Positions 11,157-23,510 of a DNA stretch of 64,000 nt are shown here, piece by piece; the stretch's first letter is position 1; the number at the start of each line of letters is the position of its first letter. Under the pieces are notes generated by a model. That model made no database searches. It saw only the letters and a program-made list of their open reading frames with translations, and had not been told where the DNA came from. The stretch comes from Tricholoma matsutake (lineage: Eukaryota > Basidiomycota > Agaricomycetes > Agaricales > Tricholomataceae), in contig AP026550.1 of NCBI GenBank assembly GCA_026075535.2, positions 496,001-560,000 of the forward strand. The letters are read 5' to 3'. Both the position numbers and the translations under genes were made by a program.

Positions 11157-12275
11157 ATGGACGCATCAGAACGCTTCGACGTGCTTGAAAGCGACGTTTC
11201 CGGAATGCGCGCACAAATCAACTCGCTTAAATCTACGATTGAAACCTTCGTTAGGACCCTCCAGGCTAACCCTACGACCAATAGTTCCCCCTTTACGACT
11301 CCAAGCGCACCCAACAATGACGTTTTGCCAAACACATCCACTAAGGAACGTGCCCAGATCAAACCATCCCCCCCCACCGAATTTAATGGTGCACGTGCGC
11401 AGGGACGTGCATTCCTTAATTCCTGTGAGTTATACATTAGTCTCCAGTCGCATCAATTCGTCGATGAGGCTGCAAAAATTTATTGGGCCTTCACATACAT
11501 GAAATCTGAACGCGCCTATCTCTATGTGGACCGTATCCTACGTCAAACTAAGGAACTCAGTTCTCTACCTTTCTCCACTTGGGGTGACTTTCGAGCTGAG
11601 TTCATACGCCACTTCTGCCCCCTCAATGAACGCCACCGAGCAGTGACACGACTTGAGTCATCCGCTTACCACCAGGGACGTTGATCCGTGGACGACTATA
11701 TCGATGAGTTCAAGGATTTGGTGGACATGGCAGGATATGGGAGTGGGTTACCAGTGGTGGTGAAGTTCCGACGGGGGCTCAACCGAGAAATTCAGGACCA
11801 GATTGCACAGATGTTGGAAGGGCGCCCAGCAGACGATGATATCCTTGCTTGGTATGAAGCTGCTTCACTCTGTGACAAGAACCGACTCACAAATGCGGCA
11901 TTTAATGCTGCATTCCGTGCTCCAACTACCACTCATACACCCTACACCTTCAATCGAAGCCTTCCCCACCCTAACCCCATTCCTGTTCGTCAAACTCCCA
12001 CACCAGCCGTCAATGTCCCGGTACCAATGGATGTTGATGCAGCCCGCAGCCGTGCACGTAAGTTGGATCTCTGCTACCGTTGTGGGGAACCTGGACACAG
12101 GGCTGGAGTGTGTCCCCATTGTCAGGATATCCGCATGCTCACCCCTGAGGGACGAGACAAACTCCTGCAAGATTTGTTGGCGCTTGTAGATGTTGAGGAA
12201 GCGAAGGATCAAGTTGCAGAGGAGGTTAAGCTGGAAGTTGTAGAGGAGCAGGATTTTCCTATTCGCAGCGAGTGA
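11157..12275 (+). pseudogene. Inner chromovirus gag with zinc knuckle
   Basis: About 372 codons in one frame with a single TGA at 11682-11684 (HQGR*SVDDYIDEF, CGA expected). The first 60 residues (MDASERFDVLESDVSGMRAQ) form a probable coiled coil. The middle is a retrotransposon capsid-like region (FVDEAAKIYWAFTYMKSERA, FRAEFIRHFCP, VVKFRRGLNREIQDQI). A CCHC zinc knuckle, CYRCGEPGHRAGVC, lies near the C-terminus. Gag packages the element RNA in a cytoplasmic particle. The stop codon overlaps the start of the pol frame, which is in -1 relative to gag, so pol was probably made by frameshifting. Confidence 0.9.
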
Positions 12276-15200
12276 ATTGTACGCCCTCACTGCCTGTCCA
12301 TAACTGCTTTGAAGTCTTGTCAGTTGAATCCCCAGAGAATGAATCCATTTCTGTGAGTGTTCCCCTCTCTGACCCTTTGAAGTTGGCTAAAGACGTACCT
12401 GCTCTCCCCATCTCTCCTTCTACTCCACGTCCCAAAATTAAATCATGGGAGCATAAACTACCACGCAAGTATATTGTGGCATCCACTCCCTCTGCACATT
12501 CCTTAAACCTAGCCATCGAACTGCAGACGACCGACACTGGGCAGATACTCGGTGTCTCTGCGCTCCTGGACTCTGGTGCGACTGGTCTCTTCATCGATTC
12601 CCATCTGGTACAACAACATCATCTAAATACTCGCTCACTCTCACGTCCGATACCTGTATAAAACGTGGATGGATCCCCAAATGAAGCTGGTGCCATCTGA
12701 GAGGTTGCAGACCTGGTTCTCTGTTACAAAGATCATAGTGAGCATGCCCTTTTTGCTGTCACTCAATTAGGAAAGCAAAAGGCGATTTTGGGATATCCAT
12801 GGCTTTGAGACCATAACCTGGAGGTCGACTGGCGCACCGGGGAGGTTACCATGAGCCGATGTCCATCCCGCTGTCGGACGTGTTTCACAGAAGCCAGGCA
12901 AGAACGTCGTGGACAGAAGGCAGCAATACGATGAACTCAGAAGTGTTGTGCTGGACCCCTGCCTATACCTGAAGTGGAATTGGAAGGGGTTCCTGATCTA
13001 ATGCCGGACTCGGATGATGATGATGAGGACCCAGAGGAAGTGGAGGAGGGTGATTGGATCTTCTACACTGCGATTTGCTCATCGCATGAGGTGTGTGCCA
13101 CATCGAACATATCCCAATGCCTCGCCAAGGCCTTCCACAAAAACAATGCTGCTAAATCCTCTACTAACTCCTTACTCCCTCATCTCCATGAGTTTGAAGA
13201 CGTGTTCTCCAAGGAGTCATTCGACTCTCTTCCTGCGCATAAGCCATGGGATCACGCGATCGAACTCACCCCCGGCGCAACCCCTTCATCCTGCAAGGTC
13301 TATCCTCTCTCTCCGGAAGAACAATGGCAGCTTGACCAGTTCATCGATGAGCACCTGGCCTCTGGACGTATTCGACCATCGAAGTCACCCATGGCCTCTC
13401 CCTTTTTCTTTGCCAAGAAGAAGGATGGCTCACTTCGACCAGTTCAAGACTACAGAAGGCTCAACAACATCACGGTCAAAAATCACTACCCACTACCCCT
13501 CATCTCCGAACTCGTAAACCAGCTCCGTGGAGCCCGATACTTCACCAAGCTCGATGTCCGTTGGGGCTATAATAATGTGAGGATAAAGGAGGGAGATGAG
13601 TGGAAGGCAGCCTTTCGTACCAACCGTGGTCTTTTTGAACCGCTTGTCATGTTCTTTGGCCTTACTAATAGCCCTGCCACCTTTCAGACCATGATGAACG
13701 ACATCTTCCATGACCTCATCCTCGAAGGCGTTGTCTGCATCTATCTCGACGACATCCTCATCTTCACTCGCACGGTTGAAGAGCACCGTCGCATCACGCG
13801 CCTCGTCCTAGAGTGACTTCGACGGTACAAACGCTACCTTCGTCAGGACAAATGTGAGTTCGAAAGGACCAAGATCGAGTACCTCGGCCTGATTATCTCG
13901 GAGGGTCAAGTGGAGATGGATCCTATCAAGGTAAATGGGGTCACAGCTTGGCCAATGCCCACGAACAAGGAGGTGCAGTCTTTCCTGGGCTTCATCAATT
14001 TTTATCGGCGTTTTATCAAGGATTTCTCACATCATGCACGACCGCTGTTCGACTTGACAGGAAAGGAGGCATGGAGGTGGGATAATGCACAACAGGAGGC
14101 GTTCGAAAAGCTTAAGGACATGTCACTTCCGCTCCGATCCTTACCTTTGCTGACGATTCGTGTCCTTTTCATGTAGAAGCCAACAGTTCTGACTTTGCGA
14201 CGGGCGCTGTGTTGTCTCAGCAGTCTCTGGAGGACCAGAAGTGGCATCCTGTTGCATTCTACTCCAAAAGCCTTAGTGCTGTAGAGAGAAACTACAAGAT
14301 CCATGACAAGGAGATGTTGGCGATAATGCGTGCGCTTGAGGAGTGGCGACACTTCCTCGAGGGTGCCCAACACAAGATGGAAATTTGGACGGATCACAAG
14401 AACCTCGAGTACTTCATGACGGCCAAGAAATTGAACCGTCGTCAAGCTTGTTGGTCCCTGTATCTATCTAGATTCGACTTCTCCTTGCACCACCGTCCGG
14501 GTCGCAGCATGGGGAAGACCGATGCCCTATCCCGACGTGCAGACCATGGGGATGGCAGTGGTGACAACCAAAACATTGTGCTGTTGCAGCCAGACCTGTT
14601 CACCATTCAGGCACTGGAAGGCATTGTACCCCAGGGCGAGGAGCGGGACATCCTACGTGACATTCGTCGCGCAAACCATAGCAGTTTACATGAGGATGTT
14701 GTCGCCCGAGCTGTTAAAGAACTGAGGAAGGGATCGACCCTTTCCTTACGTGCAGCAGAGTGGGCTGAAAAGGAGGACTTGTTGTATTTCAGGGATCGCA
14801 TCTATGTTCCCAATGACCCAGACCTTCGCCGGCGCATCATATCCCAACACCATGACTCACAGATTGCTGGCCACCCCGGACGCTGGAAGACCTCGGAGCT
14901 CACCTCATGGAACTATTGGTGGCCACAAATGTCATGGCTCATTGGTCAGTATTGTCGCACTTGTGACCTTTGCTTACGCACCAAGGTCCCTCGTCGCAAG
15001 CCTATTGGTGAGCTACACCCTCTTCCTGTTCCAGAAAGTCATTGGGATGTCGTCAGCGTCGACTTTGTGGTGGAATTGCCAGAGTCAAATGGGTTTGATG
15101 CGGTGATGTGCACAGTTGACTCAGTGGGAAAATGCGCTCACTTCATTCCCACTCACACCACTGTCAGTGCCCTAGGTGCCGCTCGACTCTACCTCCATCA

Positions 15201-16170
15201 CGTGTGGAAATTACATGGACTTCCTGGTGCCTTCCTCTCGGATCGTGGCCCTCAGTTCATGGCAGAGTTCACTCGTGAGCTGTACCGACTCCTGGGGATC
15301 AAACTCCTCGCTTCAACTGCTTATCACCCACAAACTGATGGCCAGATGGAGCGAGTCAACCAGGAACTGGAGCAGTACATCCGCCTCTTTGTCAATGAAT
15401 GCCAGGACGATTGGGATGATCTCCTTCCTTTGGCCGAGTTTGGGTACAACAACTATGTCCATGCTTCCACTCAACAGACCCCTTTCCTCTTAGACACTGG
15501 ACGACATCCACGCATGGGATTTGAACCTCGCCAAACTCCCTCACACATCGAGACAGTGAATGAGTTCACAGAACACATGAGGGATAGCTTGGAGGAGGCA
15601 AGGGCAGCCTTAGCAAAGGTGAAGGATGACATGGCGCGATTTTACAACCAACGCCACTCCCCAACCCCTCAGTACAAGGTTGGTGATCGAGTTTATCTTG
15701 ACTCCAGTGACATCTCCACTACACGTCCATCCAAGAAACTCGCTCATCGCTTCTTGGGACCTTTCCCCATTGTCAAGTGTGTTGGAACACGTGCCTATCG
15801 TCTACGCCTCCCAGCCTCCATGTCCAGACTCCATCCCATCTTCCATGTCGTCAAATTGCTTCCAGCTCCCCCAGATCCATTCCCGGGACACCATTCACAC
15901 CCACCACCACCACCTACAGTGATCGAGGGAGAACCCCAATATGAAGTCGAGTCAATCTTGGACAGCCGTTTGCGTCGAGGAAAACTCCAGTATTTGGTAC
16001 ATTGGAAGGGTTATGGGTATGAGGAGAACTCATGGGTCGAAGAGTCTGATGTAAATGCCCCTCGGTTAATCAAGGAATTCCACCGACGGCACACTGCTGC
16101 ACCGCGTCGCATTCAAGTCACGGACTTTGGTCGTATACGATTTCGAATGCATCGGGGCGATGCATCTTAG
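12272..16170 (+). pseudogene. Inner chromovirus pol: protease, RT, RNase H, integrase, chromodomain
   Basis: Protease motif LLDSGATGLFID (about 12565-12600). The reverse transcriptase (FFAKKKDGSLRPVQDYRRLN, KLDVRWGYNNVRI, CIYLDDILIF) is near 13240-13830, then RNase H (AFYSKSLSAVERNYKIHDKE, TDHKNLEYF). The integrase has HHCC (HHDSQIAGHPGRW, CRTCDLCLRTK) and D,D-35-E signatures (VDFVVELPESNG, LSDRGPQFM, YHPQTDGQMERVNQ). The GPF/GPY-like region (LAHRFLGPFPIV) and a chromodomain (LQYLVHWKGYGYEENSW) follow. Stops fall at 12659, about 12698, 12806, 12932 and 13814, mostly CGA to TGA. A one-base deletion near 14121 moves the frame, after which 14209-16170 is fully open. It is well preserved but inactive. 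Confidence 0.93.
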
Positions 16171-16181
16171 AGAGGGGGTGA

Positions 16182-16606
16182 TGTAAGGGGACTAGGGGGG
16201 TGCCCTGTGTGTTTTTCCTATTTTTTATGTTCGTCCCATATTTTTCCCCACCTCATTTCCTTCTATTCTTCATTTTCTATGATTTTTCCGGATTTTATTA
16301 CTAATTTTCCCTTGCTATCATGTGTGTATATGTTGACACTTTTATATTTAGAGGCGGAGTACCCCTTCCAACACATACCCCTTGGTATGATGTCATTCGG
16401 CGGCCTTGATCCACCTATCTCCGCCTTTTCTATTTTTATGTTATATTTGATTTTTGTCGTCTTCACATATACTGGGCATCAGCAAGGGGATCCTTAGAGT
16501 TTTCTCTTCAGATTTCCCTTTGCTAGGTGTGCCCCCAATCCCTGTATTATGTAGTATAATTTTAACTTCGGATTTCCCTTTGCTAGAGGCTTAGGTTGCC
16601 CTTATA
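16182..16606 (+). repeat. 3' LTR of the inner chromovirus
   Basis: 425 bp, preceded by the purine tract AGAGAGGGGGTGA. It differs from the 5' LTR at a few positions (for example CATGTGTGTATATG versus CATGTTTGTATATG, and AGGTGTGCCC versus AGGTGCACCC), roughly one to two percent by eye. Confidence 0.94.
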
Positions 16607-16611
16607 GTCTT

Positions 16612-17385
16612 CCACTCTCGTATATGGGCCATCTTGTCGCTATCAGTGTGAAGCCCGTGCTCGTCAATCATATGGCCGAGGCATTCCACCTTCTCGGCAT
16701 ATAGTTTGCACTTATCAGCACAAAGGTAGAGTGAGTGTTTGTGCAGCTTGTTCAGCACGAGCTCCAGATGAGTCTGGTGTCCCTCTATGCTGTCGCTGAA
16801 CACGAAGATGTCATCCAAGTACGCATGGATGAATACTCCAATGTAGTCTTGGAATATCATATTCATCAACCTTTGAAAGGTTGAGGGTGCATTGCAGTCA
16901 CCTTGTTGCATAACAAGACTTTTGTAGATGCCCTGAACCGTGGTGAATGCAGTTTTCCAGATGTCCTCTGGTTCCACTTGGACTTGCTCATAGGCATCCG
17001 AGAGGTCTATCTTTGAGCAATATTTAGCTCAAGCCACATCAAGGCAGATGAGGTCTTGATCTGGAAACGGTGTCACATCTTTCACCGTGTTTGAATTTTG
17101 TTTCTGGGCATTTACCACGGTGTGAATTTTGCCATTCTTCTTGGGAATGAAGAGCATCGGGGCTGCCTGCTCTGCTCGGGCAGGACGCCACCATCCTGCC
17201 TTGCAGTACTTGCTGATTTTCTCAGTGAGGGGCTTCCTCATCAACTCGGGGCACTTCAGAAGATGATAATTGTATCTCTTCTGCTCATCCACCAGCGGGA
17301 TGTGGTGGTTTATTTCCCTTAATGGAGGGAGAGTGTCGGGCACTCTGCTCAGGATGTCCTGGCAGGAAGTTTTCCACTCCTCTCT
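16612..17385 (-). pseudogene. Outer chromovirus reverse transcriptase, central segment
   Basis: Reverse transcriptase core. It has the fingers region (MLFIPKKNGKIHTVVNAQKQN), motif A (CSKIDLSDAYEQ, just after a TGA at 17029 where CGA is expected), QQGDCNAPSTFQRLMNMIF, and the catalytic YLDD in HAYLDDIFVFSD. Then LYLCADKCKLYAEKVECLGH leads to IREWKT, where the inner LTR element interrupts the frame. On the other side the frame joins 22433 onward (PLTKKDIPHL to REEWKTSCQDIL) once the hAT element and one of its target duplications are removed. Confidence 0.92.
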
Positions 17386-17393
17386 GAGACGTG

Positions 17394-20300
17394 TAGTGTT
17401 TAAAAGTGTGGTCTGGTCCGGTTTTTTCAACACATTTCATGTGAACTGGACCAGCAACCGGTCTATGTAAAGTCAAATAACTCACAACCGCAGACCGGAC
17501 TTCATAGAACCAGTCTACAATGGTTCACTTTCAGTCTAGCAACCAGTTTGCACCAGTTTCTCACACAACCTGTCCAGGACTGGTCTGGGTCGGTTCCCTA
17601 GCAGTCTAGACCGGTCTTTCTAAGAGTAAATCAACTAAACTACACTAGATAGGGATCATCGAGGACAGTAGGACTGAGAGGCAAGGTAACATAAAAAGTA
17701 GAGACAGATCTATCATATATCACAGTTAGAAAAGAGTAGACAACATCAAAATGGCATGCATCACATACTTTTGACAAGATGACACCTTTCTTGCCATCTT
17801 TACACTATGGTAACAACCCTCACATCGTGGTACTGGATAGCCATTCTTGCAAGGGTAGGAAATGCGAGCTGATTTCGCTATGCAACATCAGCAAGTAAAC
17901 CCTCTGAACGAAAGACATAGATAGTGCTTACCTGCCACCATGTTATTGCCCTGGTATCTGATTCTTTGGTGTCCAGGGAGGCGCCCGAAGACAGGTAGCA
18001 TGACAGTGTATCAGCTAGAACAAGAGAATCATAAGAGAGTGAGAGTGACGCCTGGGAAGGAACACTGTGAAGATGAGCAGTATTTGACAGAGGGGCAACT
18101 GCAGCCAATATTGGCAAGGTAGCAGTTGACAGCGTTGACATCGCTGTGGTGGGTGGTAAGGAAAAGAAAAAAAGAAAACGTCACACAGTTCAGGTAACCG
18201 CTGAAAGTGCCGCCTCAATTTCTTATCTTGTCGAAATCTAATCATTTCAAGTTGCAAGACCAAGTAAGATCAAAACTGTTCAAGTCGAGAATTGAGAGCT
18301 CCAGTTTTGTACTGGGTAGTGAAATTAGAGCAAGACAGTGAGTAGGCCAGCGAGATAGACTTGAAAGGAATAGTAGGATACATAGAAAAGAACTGCCATA
18401 TGGATTGACATTCCATATGGCATTGCACACAAGTAAACACCGTACCGTGATATCTTCGCCCCGAAAGCACAGTAATAAGAGATTAAACTAGTGAGATGGG
18501 CACAATACACTCATGTGAATTGGCATTCCATGCAGCATAATCCAAGTCCATGTAAGAAGCCAACCGGATAGTAACTTGTGATCATGATGAACAATGAAAT
18601 TAGCAATCTATGTGCGTTACACCCAGTAGATGGACATTAATTATATTGGAACGCATCCTACTCTAACTCAGCCTTCTAATCTAACTCAATGCATCCGAAC
18701 AGGTACTACTCTAATCTAATGTAGTCATAACGAAGTTTATGCAAATCTAATTGAACACCATCTTGTCTGCCTCCACCTCCTTATCAAATTCAGCAAGCAT
18801 CACATCAGTCTCTAAAAGTTCTTCATAATAACCAAGGTCCACCTCCTCCACATTGGCCAAATTCCATGCAGCAAGGTCAGTGATTGTATTACGCCACGCA
18901 AATTTCATTATCTGAAGTTCTTCAAATCGTGCCGCACCCAAATGTGAATGGCGGTCCTCAGCGGTTTGTTTACTTGCCGAGAAAAGGCATTCACAGGGTA
19001 CTGATGATGCCTGACAGGGGAGGATATCGAGAGCAATCCATGCAAGCGTCGGAAAGAGCTGACAGTGATCCTGAAATCTTATGTTAGATAAGTATCTAGA
19101 TAATCAACGAACTGGCACAAGCCTGCCACCATTTGATGATGTCTGTATCCTTGGTGACATCCGCAGGAACATCCTTGAGGTATCATCGTAGTTTGGCAGC
19201 CCACCCTTCATCCTCCTTTTGCATCAGAAGACTTTGGCAATATCGGTCGAACTCAGACATAAACGATGTGGTTGAACTGCTGGTATCAGAAGTGTTGGGG
19301 GTAGCAGCCGGTGTCGCCATAGGTGGTGCTCTGGGATGTGTCTTCCAGTAAATCTCCATCTGCAAAGAATGGTGTCAGTAGATTGCAAAAGTTTCAGATG
19401 TTACTTATACCATCGCTTCGAGAATCTTCTGGGCCTCAACTTGCCAGTTCTTTGCATTCCGGTTTCCTGCTGCACGTTCCTCGGCCTGTTCCTTCTCTCC
19501 TCCCCAAGCCAACTTGATGTACTGGAGTTTGTAGTAAGGATGGAGAACTGTGAGAGGGAATAAGTATAGTGTTACCAGGACATTGTTCACATACCTAGCA
19601 AGAGTACATAGTTGGGTTTTTTGTCGAACCGAGAATAATATTTATTAAGTTTGTTCAGCCCATCGGTGAGTGCGGTCTTGTATGGGGCGTATCGAACATT
19701 GTCGTGCTTGGCTTCCCAGGCCGTCTGTAGTTCTTCAATTGCTGGAAGTGCATGCCACAGAGTCAGCTGGTGCTCGGGGGAGAAGTAATGCTGGATCGCA
19801 TTGGAATCCTGGACTGATAGTTAATAATGAGAAGTAGAAGAAAGGTAAATGTGCACTGCTAAGATGTCCCTTGCATTGCGTACTCGGTTCCAGTCGGTTT
19901 CCAATAACTTGAACACTGACCATGGAATGTGCTTGACAACCCATCCGTCTCTTCTGACAGTTGTAATGTTCCCAAAGCGTTCATCAGCAGATGTGATGAA
20001 ACGATTGATAGGCTGTCAACCGTCGTAAGATGGAGAAATTAAACTTTGAAAGCAATACTCACCTGTCGTAGGGTGTAAGAGCAATCTAACATGTGGAACA
20101 CTGAACCCCATCGAACATTACTGTGGAGAGGAATCTGACGCGGATGCGGGATATCGCATTCAAGTTGAAGTTTCTGGAAACATTTGATGCACTGGCCAGA
20201 CGATTGGATCTGGATGAAATCAAATACATAAGATAACGTTTGAAGTCATAAGTGTAGTCTCACCTTAATAGCAAGAGTGCGGATTGTGGCAATAACATCT

Positions 20301-22424
20301 AAAGATCCGCTAAACACGTGGTTAGCAGGCATCTTGGGATCATACTCCCATATTGCTGTAGCCATCTCCATGGCAGCGATCTTGGTAATGTGCACCATAA
20401 CATCAATGTTAGCCAGATTAACAACGTGTTCAAGACAACTGAAAGACGTTAGAATATGCAGTCCTTAGTATATCAGTGAAACACTTACAGTAGTTGATTG
20501 GTAAAAGCATCCCATGGGTTGAGCTGTCGGCGCTGATGGAGATCCTCAACTGTCGAACAAATGGTGGCATTTGTCGATGCGTTGTCTAGTGTTACCATGC
20601 CAAGCTGAGAATGAGTGAACAATCAGTTAATCTTATCATGATGTGTGATATTCATCACCTTGGATTCAGCTTGATTACAGATCCCTACACAATCGCACAG
20701 CCCCATGAAATAACACCCAAGGTTATCTCCACCATGATCCCCAGAGACGGCCTTGAATCCCACCACCTCTGATCGCATCTTCCACTTTGCATCCTTGACT
20801 TCAATCCAGTGTGCCGTCATCCCTAAGAACACTGCTTTTGTGGTGTCTGCAGACCAACCATCAGCGGTGCTCGAGATCTTCCCTGGTGCTGCCTGATGTT
20901 TTTTTCTGTAAGTCATTCGTTGTGATGATCTGGCATTCTAACTTACAAGGATATCACTTTTTAGATCTTGCAACCTTTCAATGAATTTATTATGGATATA
21001 GGTCGTGACATTGTGAGTGCTCGGGATGTCTTTGGTAAGTGATTTCGGTCTCATCGCTACTAAACAGTTACAGAACAAAGCTTTATTAGCCACAGCTAGA
21101 GACTTCAAATTGCAGTGTTCAATTTGTGTCCACCACATCCTCGAGATCATGAAGACTCACCTGATCGTCACATGCTACGAACTAAGACACCGCATGCAGA
21201 GCGCCATCATGCATGAATTCTTTTGGACCCATTATCTTCTCGAAAGATCTATCCAACTTCAATTGCTTCCCCTTCATCTGCTTGTCTGCTTCCATTGCCT
21301 TCCACATTACACGGGGAATCGCCCAGTGATGAATAGGCATATCAGTCTCCTTACATTTCCTCTCGTACAACTCCCAGTGCTGCCATGCATGCTGGCAGCA
21401 TGAGGAGTTACTTCCCTTCAAGAATGCCCTTTGCAATCCCTCACATTTAGTCAATTCCATGTTCGCTCTGTGTTTTTGTGAGTATTTTCTCATTTTGTAT
21501 ACTTGAGACTTACCTGCAGGTCATGCACCACCGCCCTTTCAGAGTCTTGTGCTTACCATCTCATTTCTTGAATGTCACTGTTACATGATCTGAGAACAGT
21601 AAGGTGACATCTTTTGAGGAGTCAGCCTTTACTGTCAGTACCATGGGGATTTCACTGCGATGTTGTTCATCGAGTTTGCCATCATCATCCTGTTAGTTCG
21701 CAAGTGAGACCTCTGTTATGTGAATGATAATACTGACACAAACCTCATCATTTTCAGGTGGCTGCTGCTCGTCATCCTCCTCTAAATTATCATTGACTTC
21801 TTCAGCTACATCTTCTTCTGGCTCTTCATCAGTGACTTCCTCTACAACATGTTTTGCACGTTTTCTTGGTGGTGTAGGCTCTTCATCGCTAGACGACTCA
21901 TCGTCATCACCACTTTCATCAGATATTTGCCTTTTTCAGTTGCTGGTCTTCTTCGGTGGTACCTTGCCTTTTGGAGCACGGGCATGAGGTGCTTTTGCTG
22001 CAGCCGGTTTCCTCTTTGGTGGGGCCTTCACTGCGGACGACTTTCGAGGTTTCATGGTTGAACTTTGTGTGATAGATAGATAGTAACTGCAACGAATGAA
22101 AAGTGGTCCTGTTTGTGCTTATATTTGTACAGGTAGACACATTTGAATTTTCTTGTATCCTGTACAACATACATACATGTACAAGAACTATACTACTAGT
22201 AGCATATATCATCACTTGTATGCTTGCTGGAACCAAAGTCTGGTCCACAACTGGTTGTGGTTGGTCTAAGCATGGTCTATCAAAATGTTACGGTGTTGAT
22301 GAACCATGAACCGCACGTGTGAAGAACTTAGTGCAACCGCAACCAAAAGTCCAGTTGCCATCAGTCCGGTCCAGTTGAGTCCATGGTCTTTTTTTGGTCC
22401 AATGCACCGGACTTTTAAACACTA
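17394..22424 (-). mobile_element. hAT transposon, 5.0 kb, inserted in the outer chromovirus pol
   Basis: Inverted ends TAGTGTTTAAAAGT and ACTTTTAAACACTA, with subterminal GGTCYGGTCCGG-like repeats. Flanking 8-mers gagacgtg (17386-17393) and gagatgtg (22425-22432) are the 8-bp duplication typical of hAT, differing by one CpG C-to-T change. Removing the element restores the pol frame of the host retroelement. The interior encodes a multi-exon hAT transposase on the minus strand (18747-22055). About 1.35 kb of non-coding sequence follows the transposase stop. Confidence 0.94.
18747..22055 (-). pseudogene. hAT transposase, multi-exon, with nonsense mutations
   Basis: Starts at 22055 with a basic AT-hook-like head (MKPRKSSAVKAPPKRKPAAA) and an acidic stretch. 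Short introns include 21690-21743 and 21468-21513. A BED-like zinc finger has WCMTC and, after a spacer, CCQHAWQHW. The RNase H-like core begins SSTADGWSADTTKAVFLGMT and continues through GDHGGDNLGCYFMGLCD, VTLDNASTNATIC and CLEHVVNLAN. The C-terminal dimerisation domain is ILPCQASSVPCECLFSASKQ followed by EDRHSHLGAARFEELQ, ending at 18747. In-frame stops at 21939 (TGA), 21561 (TGA) and 21182 (TAG) match CGA or CAG codons. It would cut and paste hAT ends if intact; as read it is inactive. Exon edges in the middle are not all resolved. Confidence 0.88.
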
Positions 22425-22432
22425 GAGATGTG

Positions 22433-23510
22433 GGATGTCCTTTTTTGTCAAGGGTCCTTTCACCCTTGCCTTTCCAGCCAAGTCTTCGCACATGGTGAAG
22501 AGGACATTGTTGAGATCGTCCACTTGTTCCTGCGGCAGGATGGCAGGTATCGAGGCGTCAAAGCCAAACTGTTCAAACCTTGGTCCATCAGGATACCTAT
22601 CCCAAGTGAATTCCTGGATGATCTCCTCGGGATCATCCCTCTCTTTGTCACTAGCAGGCGCAAGGTCCCCTGCTTCTTCAGGCCCTAATAGAATGGGGTC
22701 TGAAAGTTTCAATCCTCCAGGCTGGGGTCAATCCTCATCCTCTACCTCTTCCATTTCCACCTTCCATCTTCGGACGGATGGAGGTTGCACCTTCATCAAG
22801 CTAGGACCCAGTTTGTCTGGGTCCTTTTTCTTCTTGACAGCGGCACCATGGCCGCTGTTGAGTCACTCACCCTTTGGAGGGTGAGGTCGCATTGCATACC
22901 GATGCACCTGTCAGAACGTGCTCTCGCCCTCGATAATTGTCTCAAGGATCTTTCCCTTAACGCGAACTTCATCACGTTCGGAATCCAGAACTATACCGTG
23001 GTTCCTCATGAACATGGTACCCAGGATGGTGTCATACCTGTCGATGTTAACTACATCAAAATAGTGGTTTCCGTTCACCTGGCCAATTCCAAAATTGGTA
23101 AACAGTCTGAAGTTGATCTTTGAATGACTGCCAATGGTGCCCAGTTGTAAGGGCACCGGTTCCTCTAGTTCATAGACCTTCAAATTCGTGGAAGTCGCGA
23201 ATTCTGGTGACATTGAATCAGACATACAGCCTGAATCCAAGAGCACATATGCTTCTAGATTGTGAAGCTTCATATTCGCGACGAAGCATCTGTTTTCCTT
23301 CTCCGTACGAGGAGGACGTGCTATCTTTTTTGAGGACTTCCTCAAAATTGGGGGGCCCTTGAACTTGGGCTTGGCTTTGAATAGGTTGTCTACCATGACA
23401 CCTAGTCTTTCTCTGAAGGTCGAGACCTTCCTCAATTCTGACTCATCGTCAGAATCTTCCGAGTCAGACACCAACTGTGCTGATGGGCAGCTGTCAGATT
23501 TGTAGCCCAA
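22433..23510 (-). pseudogene. Outer chromovirus protease and protease-RT linker
   Basis: 22911-23510 encodes an aspartic protease: AYVLLDSGCMSDSMSPEF carries the DSG active-site motif, and DTILGTMFMRNHGIVL is the second hydrophobic strand region. Upstream residues are serine/glutamate-rich. The 22433-22712 part (RYPDGPRFEQFGFDASIPAI, PLTKKDIPHL) is the linker leading into the reverse transcriptase fingers, cut by the hAT element at 22424. A break separates it from the protease near 22712-22911. Confidence 0.85.

Larger units (their letters stand above)
10566..16606 (+). mobile_element. Second Ty3/gypsy chromovirus, inserted in the outer element's pol
   Basis: LTRs at 10566-10990 and 16182-16606 (425 bp each) differ at only a handful of positions, so this insertion is younger than its host element. 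GTCTT flanks both ends (10561-10565 and 16607-16611). Deleting the element and one GTCTT restores the outer pol frame ...IREWKT-PRNYLEV. It carries gag (11157-12275) and pol (12272-16170) on the plus strand, with the tract TTAGAGAGGGGGTGA just before the 3' LTR. LTR ends read TGTAAGG...CTTATA, i.e. TG...TA. Several stops and one frameshift disable it. Confidence 0.95.
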